From positions 1 to 41,391 of the forward strand of contig NZ_VWXX01000037.1 in assembly GCF_008632335.1 (NCBI RefSeq): 41,391 bases of DNA, in the 5' to 3' direction. Source of the stretch: Thiohalocapsa marina. Its GTDB lineage: Bacteria; Pseudomonadota; Gammaproteobacteria; Chromatiales; Chromatiaceae. A program made the position numbers and the translations under genes. Below the pieces are notes generated by a model. It was not told the origin of the DNA. It made no database searches and was given only the letters and a program-made list of their open reading frames with translations. Positions 1 to 8,966 of the stretch are shown here, piece by piece. How positions within the stretch are numbered: position 1 is the first letter of the stretch; each line of letters opens with the position of its first letter.

Positions 1-93
1 TTCCGAATCGCTGCATTTTCAGCGGCTTGCGCCGCTAAAAATGGCGGGGCCTCCTGCCCCGCACGGAAAATGCTGAATAAATCAGCGTTTTCC
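1..93. repeat. dispersed palindromic repeat, copy A
   Basis: This AT/GC-mosaic non-coding block holds nested hairpins: a GCGGC...GCCGC arm pair, a CGGGGC...GCCCCG arm pair and flanking AATCAGCG-type ends. Its reverse complement recurs almost unchanged at 29614-29701, including the hairpin GCGGGGCAGGA-GCCCCGC and the terminal GCGATTCGGAA. The right end, an AATCAGCG followed by TTTTCC, resembles the ends of the copies near 17.4, 29.7 and 38.5 kb. It lies just upstream of ubiG, so it is also 5' flanking sequence for that gene. No protein-coding potential is apparent. Confidence 0.8.
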
Positions 94-118
94 TAAACCC
101 GACGCAGGAAACAGTATC

Positions 119-874
119 TTGACGACCCCGCATCTGAACGCCCCGGACATCGACCCCGACGAGGTCGCCTACTTCGAGAACCTGGCGCATCGCTGGTGGG
201 ACGAGCAGGGGCCGTTCTGGCCGCTGCATCGGCTCAACGACTTTCGCGCGGACTACATCCGCACGCAACTCTGTGCCGCCTTAGGCCGCGATGCGGCCGC
301 CCAGCACCCGCTGCAGGGCCTGTCGATACTGGATATCGGCTGCGGCGGCGGCATCCTCAGCGAGTCCATGGCCCGGCTTGGCGCCCGCGTCACCGGCGCC
401 GAGATCACGCCCAAGAACGTCCGCGTGGCGCAGATCCATGCCCAGTGGAGCGGCCTCGACATCGACTACCGTCTGACCACCGCCGATGCCCTGGCCGAGG
501 CCGGGGAGACCTTCGATGCAGTGCTGAACATGGAGGTGGTGGAGCATGTGGAGAACCTGTCCGGCTTCCTGTCCAGTTGCGGCCGGCTGGTGCGTCCCGG
601 CGGCGTGATGATCCTGGCCACCATCAACCGCACGCCGCTGGCCTGGCTGATGGCCATCGTCGGCGCCGAGCGGGTGCTGCGCTGGCTGCCCAAGGGTACC
701 CACCAGTACCGCAAGCTGGTGCGGCCGGCCGAGGTGACGGCGGCGCTGGGTCCGGCGTTCACCGAGCGCCACCGCACGGGGGTGCGGGTGAATCCGTTCA
801 ATCGCGCCTTCTCCTACAGCCGCTCCATGGCAGTCAACTACATGCTGGTGCTGCAGCGAGAGGCAGGCGCATGA
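119..874 (+). CDS. ubiG: UbiG, ubiquinone biosynthesis O-methyltransferase
   Basis: This is the SAM-dependent O-methyltransferase of ubiquinone synthesis, which methylates both the catechol-type intermediate and the demethylubiquinone precursor at the inner membrane. The 251-residue length fits the family. The glycine-rich SAM motif LDIGCGGG is at about residues 71-78, followed by the UbiG-typical NMEVVEHVE and a late RVNPF-type segment. The start is a TTG with an AGGA ribosome site eight bases upstream; no ATG in frame would give a better N-terminus. Its stop overlaps the start of the following peptidase gene in an ATGA, so translation is probably coupled. A dispersed repeat lies immediately upstream. 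Confidence 0.95.
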   Translation: MTTPHLNAPDIDPDEVAYFENLAHRWWDEQGPFWPLHRLNDFRADYIRTQLCAALGRDAAAQHPLQGLSILDIGCGGGILSESMARLGARVTGAEITPKNVRVAQIHAQWSGLDIDYRLTTADALAEAGETFDAVLNMEVVEHVENLSGFLSSCGRLVRPGGVMILATINRTPLAWLMAIVGAERVLRWLPKGTHQYRKLVRPAEVTAALGPAFTERHRTGVRVNPFNRAFSYSRSMAVNYMLVLQREAGA

Positions 875-1857
875 GCGAAGCGACAGCGGGCAATGCGCCG
901 ACATGGGCCGAGACCCTGTATCCGGCCCTGGAGCCCTATGCCGTCCACCGGCTGCCGGTGGGTGGCGGGCATGAGCTGTATGTGGAGGAGAGCGGCAATC
1001 CGCAGGGTATTCCGGCCCTGTTCCTGCACGGGGGTCCAGGTGCGGGCTGCAGTGCGGCGCATCGGCGGTTCTTCGACCCGTCCCGCTACCGCATCGTGCT
1101 GTTCGATCAGCGTGGCAGCGGCCGGTCCGTGCCCCATGCGTCGCTGCAGCAGAACACCACCTGGGATCTGGTGGCGGATATCGAGCGGCTGCGGGAGTCG
1201 CTGGGGGTCAGCCGCTGGCTGGTGTTCGGCGGCTCCTGGGGCTCGACCCTGGGGCTGGCCTATGCACAGGCGCATCCGCAGCGGGTGGCGGCGTTGGTGT
1301 TGCGCGGCATCTTCCTGTGCCGGCCGGAGGAGATCCGCTGGTTCTATCAGTCCGGTGCGCACTGGGTCTTTCCGGACCACTGGCGGGCCTTCCTGGCGCC
1401 GATTCCGCAGGCGGAGCGGGGCGATCTGCTGCATGCCTATCACCGACGGCTGACGGGGGATGATGCCGCCCTGCGTCAGGCGGCGGCGGAGGCCTGGTCG
1501 ATCTGGGAGGGGCGATGCTCGACGTTGTTGCCGAGCGCTGAGGTCCGTGAGGCCTTTGGCGATGCGCATACGGCCCTGAGTCTGGCGCGGATCGAGGCGC
1601 ATTTTTTCGTCCATGATGCCTTCCTGGAGCCGGAGCAGTTGCTGCGCGATGCGGGGCGGCTGCGGGATATTCCGGGTGTCATCGTACATGGGCGGTACGA
1701 TCTGATCTGTCCGCTGCGCTCGGCGTGGGAGCTGCATCAGGCCTGGCCGCAGGCGGACCTGCAGGTGATCCCGGATGCGGGTCATTCGGCCTTCGAGCCG
1801 GGCATCGCCCGGGCGCTGCGGGCGGCCACGGATCGCTTTGCCCGGGAACTGGCGTGA
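871..1857 (+). CDS. pip: proline iminopeptidase (alpha/beta hydrolase, family S33)
   Basis: This cytoplasmic peptidase releases N-terminal proline from peptides. The 328-residue alpha/beta-hydrolase has the oxyanion motif HGGPG at 53-57 and FDQRGSGRS after it. The nucleophile elbow GGSWGS has its serine at residue 122. The acid lies in GRYDLICP and the catalytic histidine in the C-terminal DAGHS. All match proline iminopeptidase rather than a generic esterase. The open frame continues upstream inside ubiG, but the ATG overlapping the ubiG stop gives the family length. The gene end overlaps the GTG start of dtd, making a three-gene overlapping run. Confidence 0.93.
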   Translation: MSEATAGNAPTWAETLYPALEPYAVHRLPVGGGHELYVEESGNPQGIPALFLHGGPGAGCSAAHRRFFDPSRYRIVLFDQRGSGRSVPHASLQQNTTWDLVADIERLRESLGVSRWLVFGGSWGSTLGLAYAQAHPQRVAALVLRGIFLCRPEEIRWFYQSGAHWVFPDHWRAFLAPIPQAERGDLLHAYHRRLTGDDAALRQAAAEAWSIWEGRCSTLLPSAEVREAFGDAHTALSLARIEAHFFVHDAFLEPEQLLRDAGRLRDIPGVIVHGRYDLICPLRSAWELHQAWPQADLQVIPDAGHSAFEPGIARALRAATDRFARELA

Positions 1858-2291
1858 TCGGGTTGTTGCAGCGGGTGACCCAGGCCCGGGTGGATGTGGA
1901 CGGCTGCAGCGTGGGGGCCATCGGTCGCGGTCTGCTGGTGCTGGTGGGTGTTCAGCGCGGTGACGATGAGGCCCGTGCGCGGCGCTTGCTGGAGCGGTTG
2001 CTGGGGTATCGGGTGTTTCCTGATGCGGCGGGCCGGATGAATCTGAGTGTGCGCGATGTGGGTGGCGGCTTGTTGCTGGTGCCGCAATTTACCCTGGCGG
2101 CGGATACCCGCAAGGGGATGCGTGCGAGTTTCACGTCGGCGGCGGCGCCGGAGGAGGGGGCGCGGTTGTTCGCGTTGTTGCTGGAATGGGCCCGCGAGGT
2201 GCATGCGCCGGTGGCCAGTGGTCGCTTCGGCGCGGACATGCAGGTGTCGCTGGTGAACGATGGTCCGGTGACCTTCTGGCTCGAGACCTGA
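1854..2291 (+). CDS. dtd: D-aminoacyl-tRNA deacylase
   Basis: This enzyme hydrolyses D-aminoacyl-tRNA (D-Tyr-tRNA and related) as a proofreading step in translation. The start is a GTG that overlaps the stop of the peptidase gene (GTGA), giving a 145-residue protein that opens with [16 protein letters not shown], the usual Dtd N-terminus. The PQFTL segment corresponds to the family SQFTL motif, and the C-terminus carries NDGPVTF, the NxGPxT motif that lines the active site. Length and both motifs fit the bacterial DTD1 type. It closes the ubiG-pip-dtd unit; a 291-bp gap separates it from hisB. Confidence 0.94.
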   Translation: MIGLLQRVTQARVDVDGCSVGAIGRGLLVLVGVQRGDDEARARRLLERLLGYRVFPDAAGRMNLSVRDVGGGLLLVPQFTLAADTRKGMRASFTSAAAPEEGARLFALLLEWAREVHAPVASGRFGADMQVSLVNDGPVTFWLET

Positions 2292-2464
2292 ATTTCGCTG
2301 AGGCGTCGGCGCTCGCGGACTGGTGACGGCGTTCGGGTACGCCGTGAACCAAGGGCGATCGAGACCTCCGACCGCTGTCTGAGGAGTCGACGCTGTTTTG
2401 GGGGTTGGGGTCTTCGACCGTGGGGTAGTGACGGACCGCCCATCCTCGTTTCTTCCCGTGTTTG

Positions 2465-2490
2465 CTCTGCGTCCTCCGCGTCTCTGCGGT
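2465..2490. repeat. short triplicated CTCTGCG-type motif
   Basis: Three imperfect units follow each other directly: CTCTGCGTC, CTCCGCGT and CTCTGCGGT. They lie in the otherwise featureless gap between dtd and hisB. From memory, near-identical phrases occur in intergenic regions of unrelated bacteria, so this may be a widespread interspersed element; only a database search would show that. No open frame or hairpin of note includes it. Confidence 0.5.
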
Positions 2491-2543
2491 TTGAATGCAT
2501 TAGGCGTGCAAGGAAACAAGGGCGGTGCGAAACCGGGGGAGGC

Positions 2544-2552
2544 TGGTACAAT
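2544..2552 (+). promoter_or_regulatory. possible extended -10 promoter of hisB
   Basis: The string TGGTACAAT fits an extended -10 element (TGnTATAAT with one mismatch) 30 bases before the hisB GTG start. No good -35 hexamer lies at the correct distance, which extended -10 promoters tolerate. The assignment rests on motif and position only. Confidence 0.4.
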
Positions 2553-2582
2553 CGTTGGATCAAGGTTCAGGATGAGGCAGCC

Positions 2583-3188
2583 GTGACCGAGCAGCAAGCA
2601 CATCGCACTGCGCAGATCGAGCGCAATACGCTGGAGACGCAGATCCGTGTGGGGGTCGATCTGGACGGCAGCGGCCGTTCCAGTTTCGACACCGGCGTCC
2701 CTTTTCTGGAGCACATGCTGGATCAGGTGGCGCGGCACGGGCTGATCGATCTGGACATCGTCGCGGAGGGTGATCTGCACATCGACGCCCACCACACGGT
2801 AGAAGACATCGGCATCACCCTTGGACAGGCGCTGGCGGCGGCGCTGGGGGGCAAGAAGGGCATTCGCCGCTACGGGCATGCCTATGTGCCGCTGGACGAG
2901 GCGCTGTCGCGGGTGGTCATCGATCTGTCCGGCCGGCCGGGTCTGACGTTCAATGTGGATTTCCGCCGTGCGATGATCGGTGGCTTCGACGTGGATCTGT
3001 TTCAGGAATTCTTTCAGGGGTTGGTCAACCATGCGGCGATGACGCTGCATGTGGACAATCTGCGCGGCGGGAATGCCCACCATCAGGCGGAGACGGTGTT
3101 CAAGGCCTTCGGGCGTGCCTTGCGCATGGCCGTGGAGCCGGATCCGCGCATGGACGGCATCATGCCATCCACCAAGGGCTCGCTGTGA
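2583..3188 (+). CDS. hisB: imidazoleglycerol-phosphate dehydratase HisB
   Basis: HisB dehydrates imidazole glycerol phosphate to imidazole acetol phosphate in histidine synthesis. The 201-residue protein is the monofunctional type, without the N-terminal phosphatase domain of the E. coli fusion. The duplicated manganese-binding histidine motifs are visible: FLEHML near 41, [11 protein letters not shown] near 69-79 and GGNAHHQAE near 165-173. The C-terminus MPSTKGSL is typical. The start is GTG; an upstream ATG in another frame stops at once. The next gene is hisA, not the hisH usually found there. Confidence 0.95.
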   Translation: MTEQQAHRTAQIERNTLETQIRVGVDLDGSGRSSFDTGVPFLEHMLDQVARHGLIDLDIVAEGDLHIDAHHTVEDIGITLGQALAAALGGKKGIRRYGHAYVPLDEALSRVVIDLSGRPGLTFNVDFRRAMIGGFDVDLFQEFFQGLVNHAAMTLHVDNLRGGNAHHQAETVFKAFGRALRMAVEPDPRMDGIMPSTKGSL

Positions 3189-3255
3189 CGGCAACCGACG
3201 GCGGCGGCGCCAACCCAACCCAAGGCTCAACCCCAGTCATGTTTGGATACCGGCC

Positions 3256-4002
3256 ATGCTATTGATTCCTGCCATCGATCTGAAGGACGGCAACTGTGTC
3301 CGTCTGCGCCAGGGGCGGATGGATGACGAGACCGTCTTTGCGGATGATCCGGTGCAGGTGGCCCGACGCTGGGCCGATGCCGGCGCGCGCCGGCTGCATC
3401 TGGTGGACCTGAACGGTGCCTTCGCCGGCGAGCCGGTGAACGGCGACGCGATCCGCGCCATCGTAGCGGCCTGTCCGGACCTGCCGATCCAGGTGGGCGG
3501 GGGCATCCGCGACGAGCGCACCATTGCCGCCTATCTGGATGCCGGCGTGACCTGGTGCATCATCGGCACGCAGGCGGTCAGGGAGCCGGAGTTCGTGGCC
3601 CGGGCCTGCGCCGCCTTTCCCGGGCATGTGATCGTGGGCCTGGACGCCCAGGACGGTCAGGTGGCCATCAGTGGCTGGGCCGAGGTCACGGAACACCGGG
3701 TGGAGGATCTGGCCCGGCGTTTCGAGCACGACGGCGTCGATGCCATCGTCTACACCGACATCGGTCGCGACGGCATGCTGAGCGGGCCCAACATCGAGGC
3801 CACGGTGCGGCTGGCGGAGGCGGTGGCGACGCCCGTCATTGCCTCTGGCGGCATCACGCGGCTGGACGACGTACGGGCGCTGGCAGCGGTGGCGGATGCG
3901 GGCATCGTCGGTGCCATTACCGGGCGCGCCATCTACGAGGGCACGCTGGACTTTGCCGAAGGCCAGCGCGAGGCCGACGCCCTGTCTGCTGTGACCGCCT
4001 GA
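3256..4002 (+). CDS. hisA: phosphoribosylformimino-AICAR phosphate isomerase HisA
   Basis: HisA converts ProFAR to PRFAR by an Amadori rearrangement. The 248-residue (beta/alpha)8 barrel starts [12 protein letters not shown], with the catalytic Asp at residue 8, and carries GGGIRDERT, the second-half phosphate loop SGGITRLDD, and [14 protein letters not shown], which marks HisA rather than HisF. The chosen ATG gives the canonical N-terminus although the frame is open further upstream. A 67-bp spacer with C-rich direct repeats (CCAACCCAACCCAAGG) separates it from hisB, where hisH would normally lie. hisE follows after 10 bases, with no hisF. Confidence 0.95.
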   Translation: MLLIPAIDLKDGNCVRLRQGRMDDETVFADDPVQVARRWADAGARRLHLVDLNGAFAGEPVNGDAIRAIVAACPDLPIQVGGGIRDERTIAAYLDAGVTWCIIGTQAVREPEFVARACAAFPGHVIVGLDAQDGQVAISGWAEVTEHRVEDLARRFEHDGVDAIVYTDIGRDGMLSGPNIEATVRLAEAVATPVIASGGITRLDDVRALAAVADAGIVGAITGRAIYEGTLDFAEGQREADALSAVTA

Positions 4003-4012
4003 GGGCTGAACC

Positions 4013-4333
4013 ATGTCCGATGTCCTGAACCGGCTGGCCGATGTGCTGGAGCAGCGCAAGCAGGCAGAGCCCGATTCGTCCTATGTTGCCCGGCTGTACG
4101 CCAAGGGCCTGGACGCCATCCTGAAGAAGATCGGCGAAGAGGCCACAGAGACCGTCATGGCGGCCAAGGACGGGCAGCCGGACAAACTGGTCTACGAGGT
4201 CGCCGACCTCTGGTTCCATTCGCTGGTGCTGCTGGCGCAGCAGGATCTGCATCCGGACGCGGTGCTGGCGGAACTGGACCGCCGCTTCGGCCTGTCCGGC
4301 CTGGAGGAGAAGGCCGCCCGCGGTCGCCAATGA
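4013..4333 (+). CDS. hisE: phosphoribosyl-ATP pyrophosphatase HisE
   Basis: HisE hydrolyses phosphoribosyl-ATP to phosphoribosyl-AMP, the second step of histidine synthesis. The protein has 106 residues and the all-alpha MazG/HisE fold motifs KKIGEEATE and [15 protein letters not shown], which bring together the acidic metal-binding residues. It is the stand-alone form; the fused HisI (cyclohydrolase) domain is not attached and no hisI precedes it. It starts 10 bases after hisA and is followed 150 bases later by tatA, the usual his-tat order in many gammaproteobacteria. Confidence 0.94.
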   Translation: MSDVLNRLADVLEQRKQAEPDSSYVARLYAKGLDAILKKIGEEATETVMAAKDGQPDKLVYEVADLWFHSLVLLAQQDLHPDAVLAELDRRFGLSGLEEKAARGRQ

Positions 4334-4486
4334 GACTGCGCCGGCCCCGCAGCGGATCCTGCAGGCGGGCGAAGGATTGCGGTATGATGCAGCCCGCATT
4401 CGGGGGCGCGGGACGGCGGTTCGCGGGCGAATCCCGACCGGTTTCAAGCGATAATCGACTGCCCCAGACGGGGAGTCACGGAGGTC

Positions 4487-4762
4487 ATGATGGGCGTGGG
4501 CGGTATCAGTATCTGGCAGTTGTTGATCATCCTTGTGATCGTGCTGTTGCTGTTTGGCACCAAGAAGCTGAAGAACATTGGCTCGGATCTGGGTGGCGCG
4601 GTGAAGGGCTTTCGCTCGGCCATGACCGATGCCGACAAGGACAAGGACAAGGACGAGGCCGATGCAGTCAAGCAGATCGACGAGCCGGCGGAGACGCTGA
4701 AGGCGGAGCGCAGCAGCGAGACCGCCTCGACCACGCGTGCTTCGGAAAAGGATAAGGCCTGA
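4487..4762 (+). CDS. tatA: twin-arginine translocase subunit TatA
   Basis: TatA is the pore-forming subunit that multimerises to pass folded proteins through the inner membrane. The 91-residue protein has one N-terminal transmembrane helix (about residues 8-23, [15 protein letters not shown]), the FGTKKL hinge, an amphipathic helix [18 protein letters not shown], and a charged, disordered tail. ATG codons occur at 4487 and 4490; a GGAGG-like site (ACGGAGGTC) serves either. It is the first gene of a tatABC run. Confidence 0.95.
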   Translation: MMGVGGISIWQLLIILVIVLLLFGTKKLKNIGSDLGGAVKGFRSAMTDADKDKDKDEADAVKQIDEPAETLKAERSSETASTTRASEKDKA

Positions 4763-4833
4763 TCCGGGCAGCCGCCACCCAGTAGGTGGATGGCGTGCGC
4801 TGACAATGGCATACGGCTGAGGTCCAGGCAGAC

Positions 4834-5268
4834 ATGTTCGATATCGGTGCCCTCGAACTGGTCATGATCGGCGTCATTGCGCTGCTCGTGATCGGCCCTG
4901 AGCGGTTGCCCAAGGTCGCCCGCACCGCTGGCCTGTGGCTGGGCCGCGGGCGCCGGGCGTTCATGTCGGTGAAGGCCGAGATCGACCGCGAGATCAAGGC
5001 GGAAGAACTGAAAGAGATCCTGCGCAAGCAGGCCGAGGACAATCCGCTGGAGACCATCATCGAAGAGACAGGCCAACTGGCCGACCAGCTGAACAGCCCG
5101 TTGACCGGCGAAACGGTCCGCAAGGCCGGCGAGACCTCCGGCAACAAGGCGGGCGACAGCGCAGGCACGCGTTCCGGTAATCCGGCGGGCGCTGCATCGT
5201 CCGCTGACGGCTTCGGCGACGACCAGGTCGGTCGGGCCCGGCCCGACCAGCGCGGGACTGTGGCTTGA
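4834..5268 (+). CDS. tatB: twin-arginine translocase subunit TatB
   Basis: TatB forms the substrate receptor with TatC. The 144-residue protein begins MFDIGALELVMIGVIALLV, a short transmembrane helix, followed by the TatB-typical GPERLPKVART and an amphipathic helix with WLGRGRR. The C-terminal half is low-complexity and rich in Gly, Ala, Thr and Ser, as is common for TatB. Its stop codon overlaps the TTG start of tatC, indicating coupled translation. Confidence 0.94.
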   Translation: MFDIGALELVMIGVIALLVIGPERLPKVARTAGLWLGRGRRAFMSVKAEIDREIKAEELKEILRKQAEDNPLETIIEETGQLADQLNSPLTGETVRKAGETSGNKAGDSAGTRSGNPAGAASSADGFGDDQVGRARPDQRGTVA

Positions 5269-6473
5269 TCGGGTCCGCGTCCAACGGGCAGTCCGACGAC
5301 GGCCTCGGCGAAGAGCAGCCGTTCCTGTCCCACCTGGTGGAACTGCGCGATCGGCTGCTGCGCATGGTCGTGGCGGTCCTGGTCGTCTTCGTCGTGCTGT
5401 TCCCGTTCGGCAACGACATCTACACCATGATCGCCGAGCCGATCCGGGCGCAGTTGCCGGAAGGCTCCCAGATGATCGCCACCCAGGTGGCGTCGCCGTT
5501 CCTGACGCCGTTCAAGCTGGCGCTGGTGGCGGCGGTGTTCCTGGCCATGCCGTATCTGCTCTACCAGCTCTGGGCATTCGTTGCCCCGGGACTCTATACC
5601 CACGAGAAGCGCCTGGCCGTTCCGTTGCTGACGTCCAGCATCGTGCTGTTCTACCTTGGCATGGCGTTTGCGTACTTCGTGGTGTTTCCGCTGGTGTTCC
5701 GCTTCTTCACCTCGGTCACCCCCGAGGGTGTGGCGCAGATGCCGGACATCGCCTTCTATCTGGAATTCGTGCTGAAGCTGTTCTTCGCCTTCGGCATCGC
5801 CTTCGAGATCCCCATCGCCACCATCCTGCTGGTCGCCATCGGTGCCACCACGCCCGAGGCCCTGGGTCGCAAGCGTCCGTACGTGATCGTCGGGGTGTTC
5901 ATCGCCGGCATGCTGCTGACGCCGCCGGACGTCATCAGTCAGACGCTGCTGGCGATACCGATGTGGCTGCTGTACGAGGCGGGCATCTTCTTCTCCCGCT
6001 TCTTCCAGCGGCGGGCCGAAGCCGGCGCAGCGGGCGGCGCACCGGCACCGGACCCCGGCCAGGGCGGAGGCGGCGGTTTACCCGTGACCGGTTCCGGCGG
6101 TGGTGCCGGTTCCAGCGCCGGCTTTCGTTCCACGTCGGATCCGGAGCCGGAAGTGGGGCGCGACATCGATGGCGGCGACATGTACGAACCCGGCCGCTAC
6201 CGCCCGATGACGGCGGCGGAGATGGAGGCGGAGCTCGACGCCATCGAGGCGGAAGAGGCCGCCGCCGACGCACGCGACGAACATGACGCCCCGTACGTGC
6301 CCGGCCCGGCCTCCGCCGATGCCCTGGAGGCACTCATCCGCCAGGCCAACGCCCTGCGGCTGGACGGACAGGTCGCGCCCGCGCGGGCCCTGCTCTATCG
6401 CGTGCTCGAAGACGGCGACGACGACCAGCGCCGGGTTGCGCGCAACATCCTGGCCGATCTCGACCAGCTATGA
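5265..6473 (+). CDS. tatC: TatC with a long C-terminal cytoplasmic extension
   Basis: TatC is the six-helix membrane receptor for twin-arginine signals. Residues 1-250 cover the whole family: FLSHLVELRDRLL near 20-32, the conserved VASPFLTPFKL loop, QLWAFVAPGLYTHEK, and the last helices around GVFIAGMLLTPPDVISQ. The start is TTG overlapping the tatB stop. The protein then continues to 402 residues, against about 258 in E. coli. The extension has a Gly/Pro-rich linker (251-290), an acidic part (about 315-345) and a terminal helical stretch (about 350-402) with ANALRLDGQVAPARALL and RRVARNILADLDQL. By eye this end resembles the TPR-like C-terminus of FimV. The role of the tail is unknown. Confidence 0.93.
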   Translation: MIGSASNGQSDDGLGEEQPFLSHLVELRDRLLRMVVAVLVVFVVLFPFGNDIYTMIAEPIRAQLPEGSQMIATQVASPFLTPFKLALVAAVFLAMPYLLYQLWAFVAPGLYTHEKRLAVPLLTSSIVLFYLGMAFAYFVVFPLVFRFFTSVTPEGVAQMPDIAFYLEFVLKLFFAFGIAFEIPIATILLVAIGATTPEALGRKRPYVIVGVFIAGMLLTPPDVISQTLLAIPMWLLYEAGIFFSRFFQRRAEAGAAGGAPAPDPGQGGGGGLPVTGSGGGAGSSAGFRSTSDPEPEVGRDIDGGDMYEPGRYRPMTAAEMEAELDAIEAEEAAADARDEHDAPYVPGPASADALEALIRQANALRLDGQVAPARALLYRVLEDGDDDQRRVARNILADLDQL

Positions 6474-6515
6474 CCGGGCCCGTGTCGGCCAGACCCCGAT
6501 GAGAGGCAATTGCCC

Positions 6516-7496
6516 ATGGCCGCCAGCCAGCAGATCCATTACAAGCAGAACCGGCTGAAGCAGCTGCGGGCCTTCTGCCATGCCGCCCGCACCGGCAGCG
6601 TCAGCGCGGCAGCGGAAAAGATCTTTCTCAGCCAGCCCACGGTGTCGTTGCAGATCCAGGCGCTGGAGCGCGAACTGGACACCGTGCTGTTCGAGCGACG
6701 CGGACCCAAGATCCGCCTGACGCCTGAGGGTGAGCTGCTGTACGAACTGGCGCAGCCGCTGGTGGAAGGCATGGACAAGCTGCACGAGACCTTTTCCGTG
6801 CAGTGCGGCCGCATCGACCAGGGCACCCTGGATATCGCTGCCGGTGAGTCCACCATCCTGTACATCCTGCCGGAGCCTGTGCGGCGGTTCGTCGACCAGT
6901 ATCCCGGCATCGAACTGCGCCTGCACAACGTCACCGGCCGCGACGGTCTGGCCATGCTGCGGGCCGACGAGGTGGACCTGGCCGTAGGCTCCTTGATGGA
7001 GGTGCCCGACGACGTCACCTACCGGCCGGTGGTCACCTACGGCCCGGTGCTGATCACGCCCCAGGACCACCCGCTGGCCAACAAGCGCGACGTGACCCTG
7101 GCGGAGATCGCCGAATACGGGCTGATCCTGCCGCCGCGGCATCTTAGCACCTGGCGCATGGTGGACCTGGTGTTCAGGCAGCATAACCTGAGCTACAAGG
7201 TGACCCTCGAGGCCGGCGGCTGGGAGGTGATCAAGAAATACGTCGAGCTCGGCCTGGGCATCTCCATCGTCACCGACGTCTGCCTCACCGGCAAGGAAGC
7301 CCTCGGACGGGTGCCGCTGGAACAGTATTTCCCGCGTCGCAGTTACGGTATCGTATTGCGCCGTGGCAAGTTCCTCTCGGCCCAGACGAAGAAATTCCAG
7401 GAAATACTCGATCAGGTCTATCCTGAAGCAGCGGCCCATGTGGCGCGGCAGCAGCGCAGCGGCGATGTCGACTGGGAAGACGGCCTGCTGGGCTGA
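6516..7496 (+). CDS. CysB-like LysR-family transcriptional regulator
   Basis: This 326-residue LysR-type regulator has an N-terminal winged helix-turn-helix at about 12-70 (TGSVSAAAEKIFLSQPTVS, then LERELDTVLFERRGPKIRLT) and a C-terminal periplasmic-binding-protein-like effector domain. The overall look is that of the CysB-like group, but the effector is unknown; it is not the classical CysB with its longer linker motifs. The ATG was chosen over a TTG two codons upstream because GAGAGG lies at a good distance from the ATG. It stands alone between tatC and a small XRE regulator, 42 bases after tatC. Confidence 0.85.
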   Translation: MAASQQIHYKQNRLKQLRAFCHAARTGSVSAAAEKIFLSQPTVSLQIQALERELDTVLFERRGPKIRLTPEGELLYELAQPLVEGMDKLHETFSVQCGRIDQGTLDIAAGESTILYILPEPVRRFVDQYPGIELRLHNVTGRDGLAMLRADEVDLAVGSLMEVPDDVTYRPVVTYGPVLITPQDHPLANKRDVTLAEIAEYGLILPPRHLSTWRMVDLVFRQHNLSYKVTLEAGGWEVIKKYVELGLGISIVTDVCLTGKEALGRVPLEQYFPRRSYGIVLRRGKFLSAQTKKFQEILDQVYPEAAAHVARQQRSGDVDWEDGLLG

Positions 7497-7562
7497 ACGC
7501 TCGGCACATCGCCCCGAGGACCCTCTCGTTCCATCATTTACCGTGTATTCGCAGGCACTACA

Positions 7563-7913
7563 ATGAACACGCTCAACAAACAGATCGGCCAGCGCCTGAA
7601 GCAGGCCCGGCAAGCCCAGAAACTCAGCCTGTCGGAACTGGCGGGGCGCACCCGCACCCTGTCGAAGTCTCGCATCAGCAACTACGAGCAGGGTATCCGG
7701 CGCATGGGCGTCGAAGAGGCGCAGGAGATCGCCGAGGCCCTGGGCGACGTGACCGCCAGCCACCTGCTGTGCCTGGACGAGAACTCCCCCGTGACCGACG
7801 AGGAACTGGCCCTGGTCGATCGCTACCGGGGCGGCGATCTGCGTGGCCGCAAGACCGTGCTGAAGGTCGCCGAGACGCAGGCGCGCTTCGCCGCCCGCAG
7901 CGGGAGCCGTTAG
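7563..7913 (+). CDS. small XRE-family (Cro/cI) DNA-binding protein
   Basis: This 116-residue protein has a helix-turn-helix of the Cro/cI type at about residues 8-62: LKQARQAQKLSLSELAGRT, LSKSRISNYEQGIRRMGVE and EAQEIAEALG. The C-terminal half has an ELALVDRYRGGDLRGRKTVLKVAE segment, close to the peptidase-less ends of phage-repressor-like regulators. No target is known. It lies 9 bases before dcd, so the two are probably cotranscribed. Confidence 0.8.
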   Translation: MNTLNKQIGQRLKQARQAQKLSLSELAGRTRTLSKSRISNYEQGIRRMGVEEAQEIAEALGDVTASHLLCLDENSPVTDEELALVDRYRGGDLRGRKTVLKVAETQARFAARSGSR

Positions 7914-7922
7914 TCCCAGTCC

Positions 7923-8492
7923 ATGTCTATCAAGTCCGACCACTGGATCCGTCGCATGGCGACGGAGCAGGGGATGATCGAACCCTTCGTCTCGGGCCAG
8001 GTGCGTGAGTCCGAGACCGGCGAGCGGCTCATCTCCTATGGCACCTCCAGCTATGGCTACGACATCCGCTGCGCCGACGAATTCAAGATCTTCACCAACA
8101 TCAACTCCGCGGTGGTGGACCCGAAGAACTTCGACTCGTCGAGCTTCGTCAACCTGCAGTCGGATGTCTGCATCATCCCGCCCAATTCCTTTGCGCTGGC
8201 CCGGACGGTGGAATACTTCCGCATCCCCCGCAATGTGCTGACCATCTGCCTGGGAAAATCCACCTACGCGCGCTGCGGCATCATCGTCAACGTGACACCG
8301 CTGGAGCCGGAGTGGGAGGGCCACGTGACCCTGGAGTTCTCCAACACCACCCCGCTGCCGGCAAAGATCTACGCCAACGAAGGCGTCGCCCAGATCCTGT
8401 TCCTGGAGTCAGACGAGGTATGCGGCATGTCCTACCGCGACCGCGGCGGCAAGTACCAGGGCCAGACCGGCGTCACCCTGCCGCGTCCGTAG
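7923..8492 (+). CDS. dcd: dCTP deaminase
   Basis: Dcd deaminates dCTP to dUTP, feeding dTMP synthesis. The 189-residue protein opens [13 protein letters not shown] and contains the active-site segments [24 protein letters not shown] (substrate-contacting Ser and Arg) and [13 protein letters not shown] with the catalytic Glu, then the C-terminal [14 protein letters not shown] lid. All are diagnostic of the trimeric deaminase. The ribosome site is weak, but the start agrees with the family. It is convergent with the minus-strand SseB-like gene, 51 bases away; no clear intrinsic terminator is seen between them. Confidence 0.95.
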   Translation: MSIKSDHWIRRMATEQGMIEPFVSGQVRESETGERLISYGTSSYGYDIRCADEFKIFTNINSAVVDPKNFDSSSFVNLQSDVCIIPPNSFALARTVEYFRIPRNVLTICLGKSTYARCGIIVNVTPLEPEWEGHVTLEFSNTTPLPAKIYANEGVAQILFLESDEVCGMSYRDRGGKYQGQTGVTLPRP

Positions 8493-8543
8493 CGCAGGTG
8501 ACGACTGGGCGGGAAGCGGCGCATCGCCCACGCATCGCCCAGC

Positions 8544-8966
8544 CTAGGCCTGTCCATGGGCGCCAGATGACCCGGCAAGCTGCGCCACATCCCGGGCCTC
8601 GAAGTCCATGCCGTATGTCTGGTCCGGATTCAGCGAAATCCCGAAGCCGATGCCCAGCTTCTCGAAGATCCAGGTCAGCTCTGTCACCAGACCCCCGCCG
8701 TAGCCGGGAAAATCCCGTACAAAGGCCTTCGCCCGCTCCGGACTGGTGAACAGCACCAGCACTTCGCCGCCGTCATCGCTCACCAGCTTCAGCGGCTGCG
8801 CCCGCTGATCCGACTGCAGCCCGCCGATGGCATGCCGCTCATAGATCGGCATGAACACCTCCGAGCCCAGCAGCGTCTCGATGAACTGCTCCGGCGGGAT
8901 CTCCCCGTTCTGAGCGGCGACCAACTGGCGCTCAAGGGCGTTTTGTGGCACAAAATCGGCCGTCAT
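8544..8966 (-). CDS. SseB-like protein
   Basis: The 140-residue protein resembles the SseB N-terminal-domain family: NALERQLVAAQNGEIPPEQFI, then LLGSEVFMPIYE, and a middle part with LVLFTSPERAKAF. SseB-type domains were named from E. coli SseB; their biochemical role is unclear. The open frame extends further upstream, but the ATG that overlaps the stop of the upstream phosphatase gene (ATGA) gives the natural start. The overlap indicates translation coupled to that enzyme and perhaps a joint function. No signal peptide is visible. Confidence 0.7.
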   Translation of the reverse strand: MTADFVPQNALERQLVAAQNGEIPPEQFIETLLGSEVFMPIYERHAIGGLQSDQRAQPLKLVSDDGGEVLVLFTSPERAKAFVRDFPGYGGGLVTELTWIFEKLGIGFGISLNPDQTYGMDFEARDVAQLAGSSGAHGQA

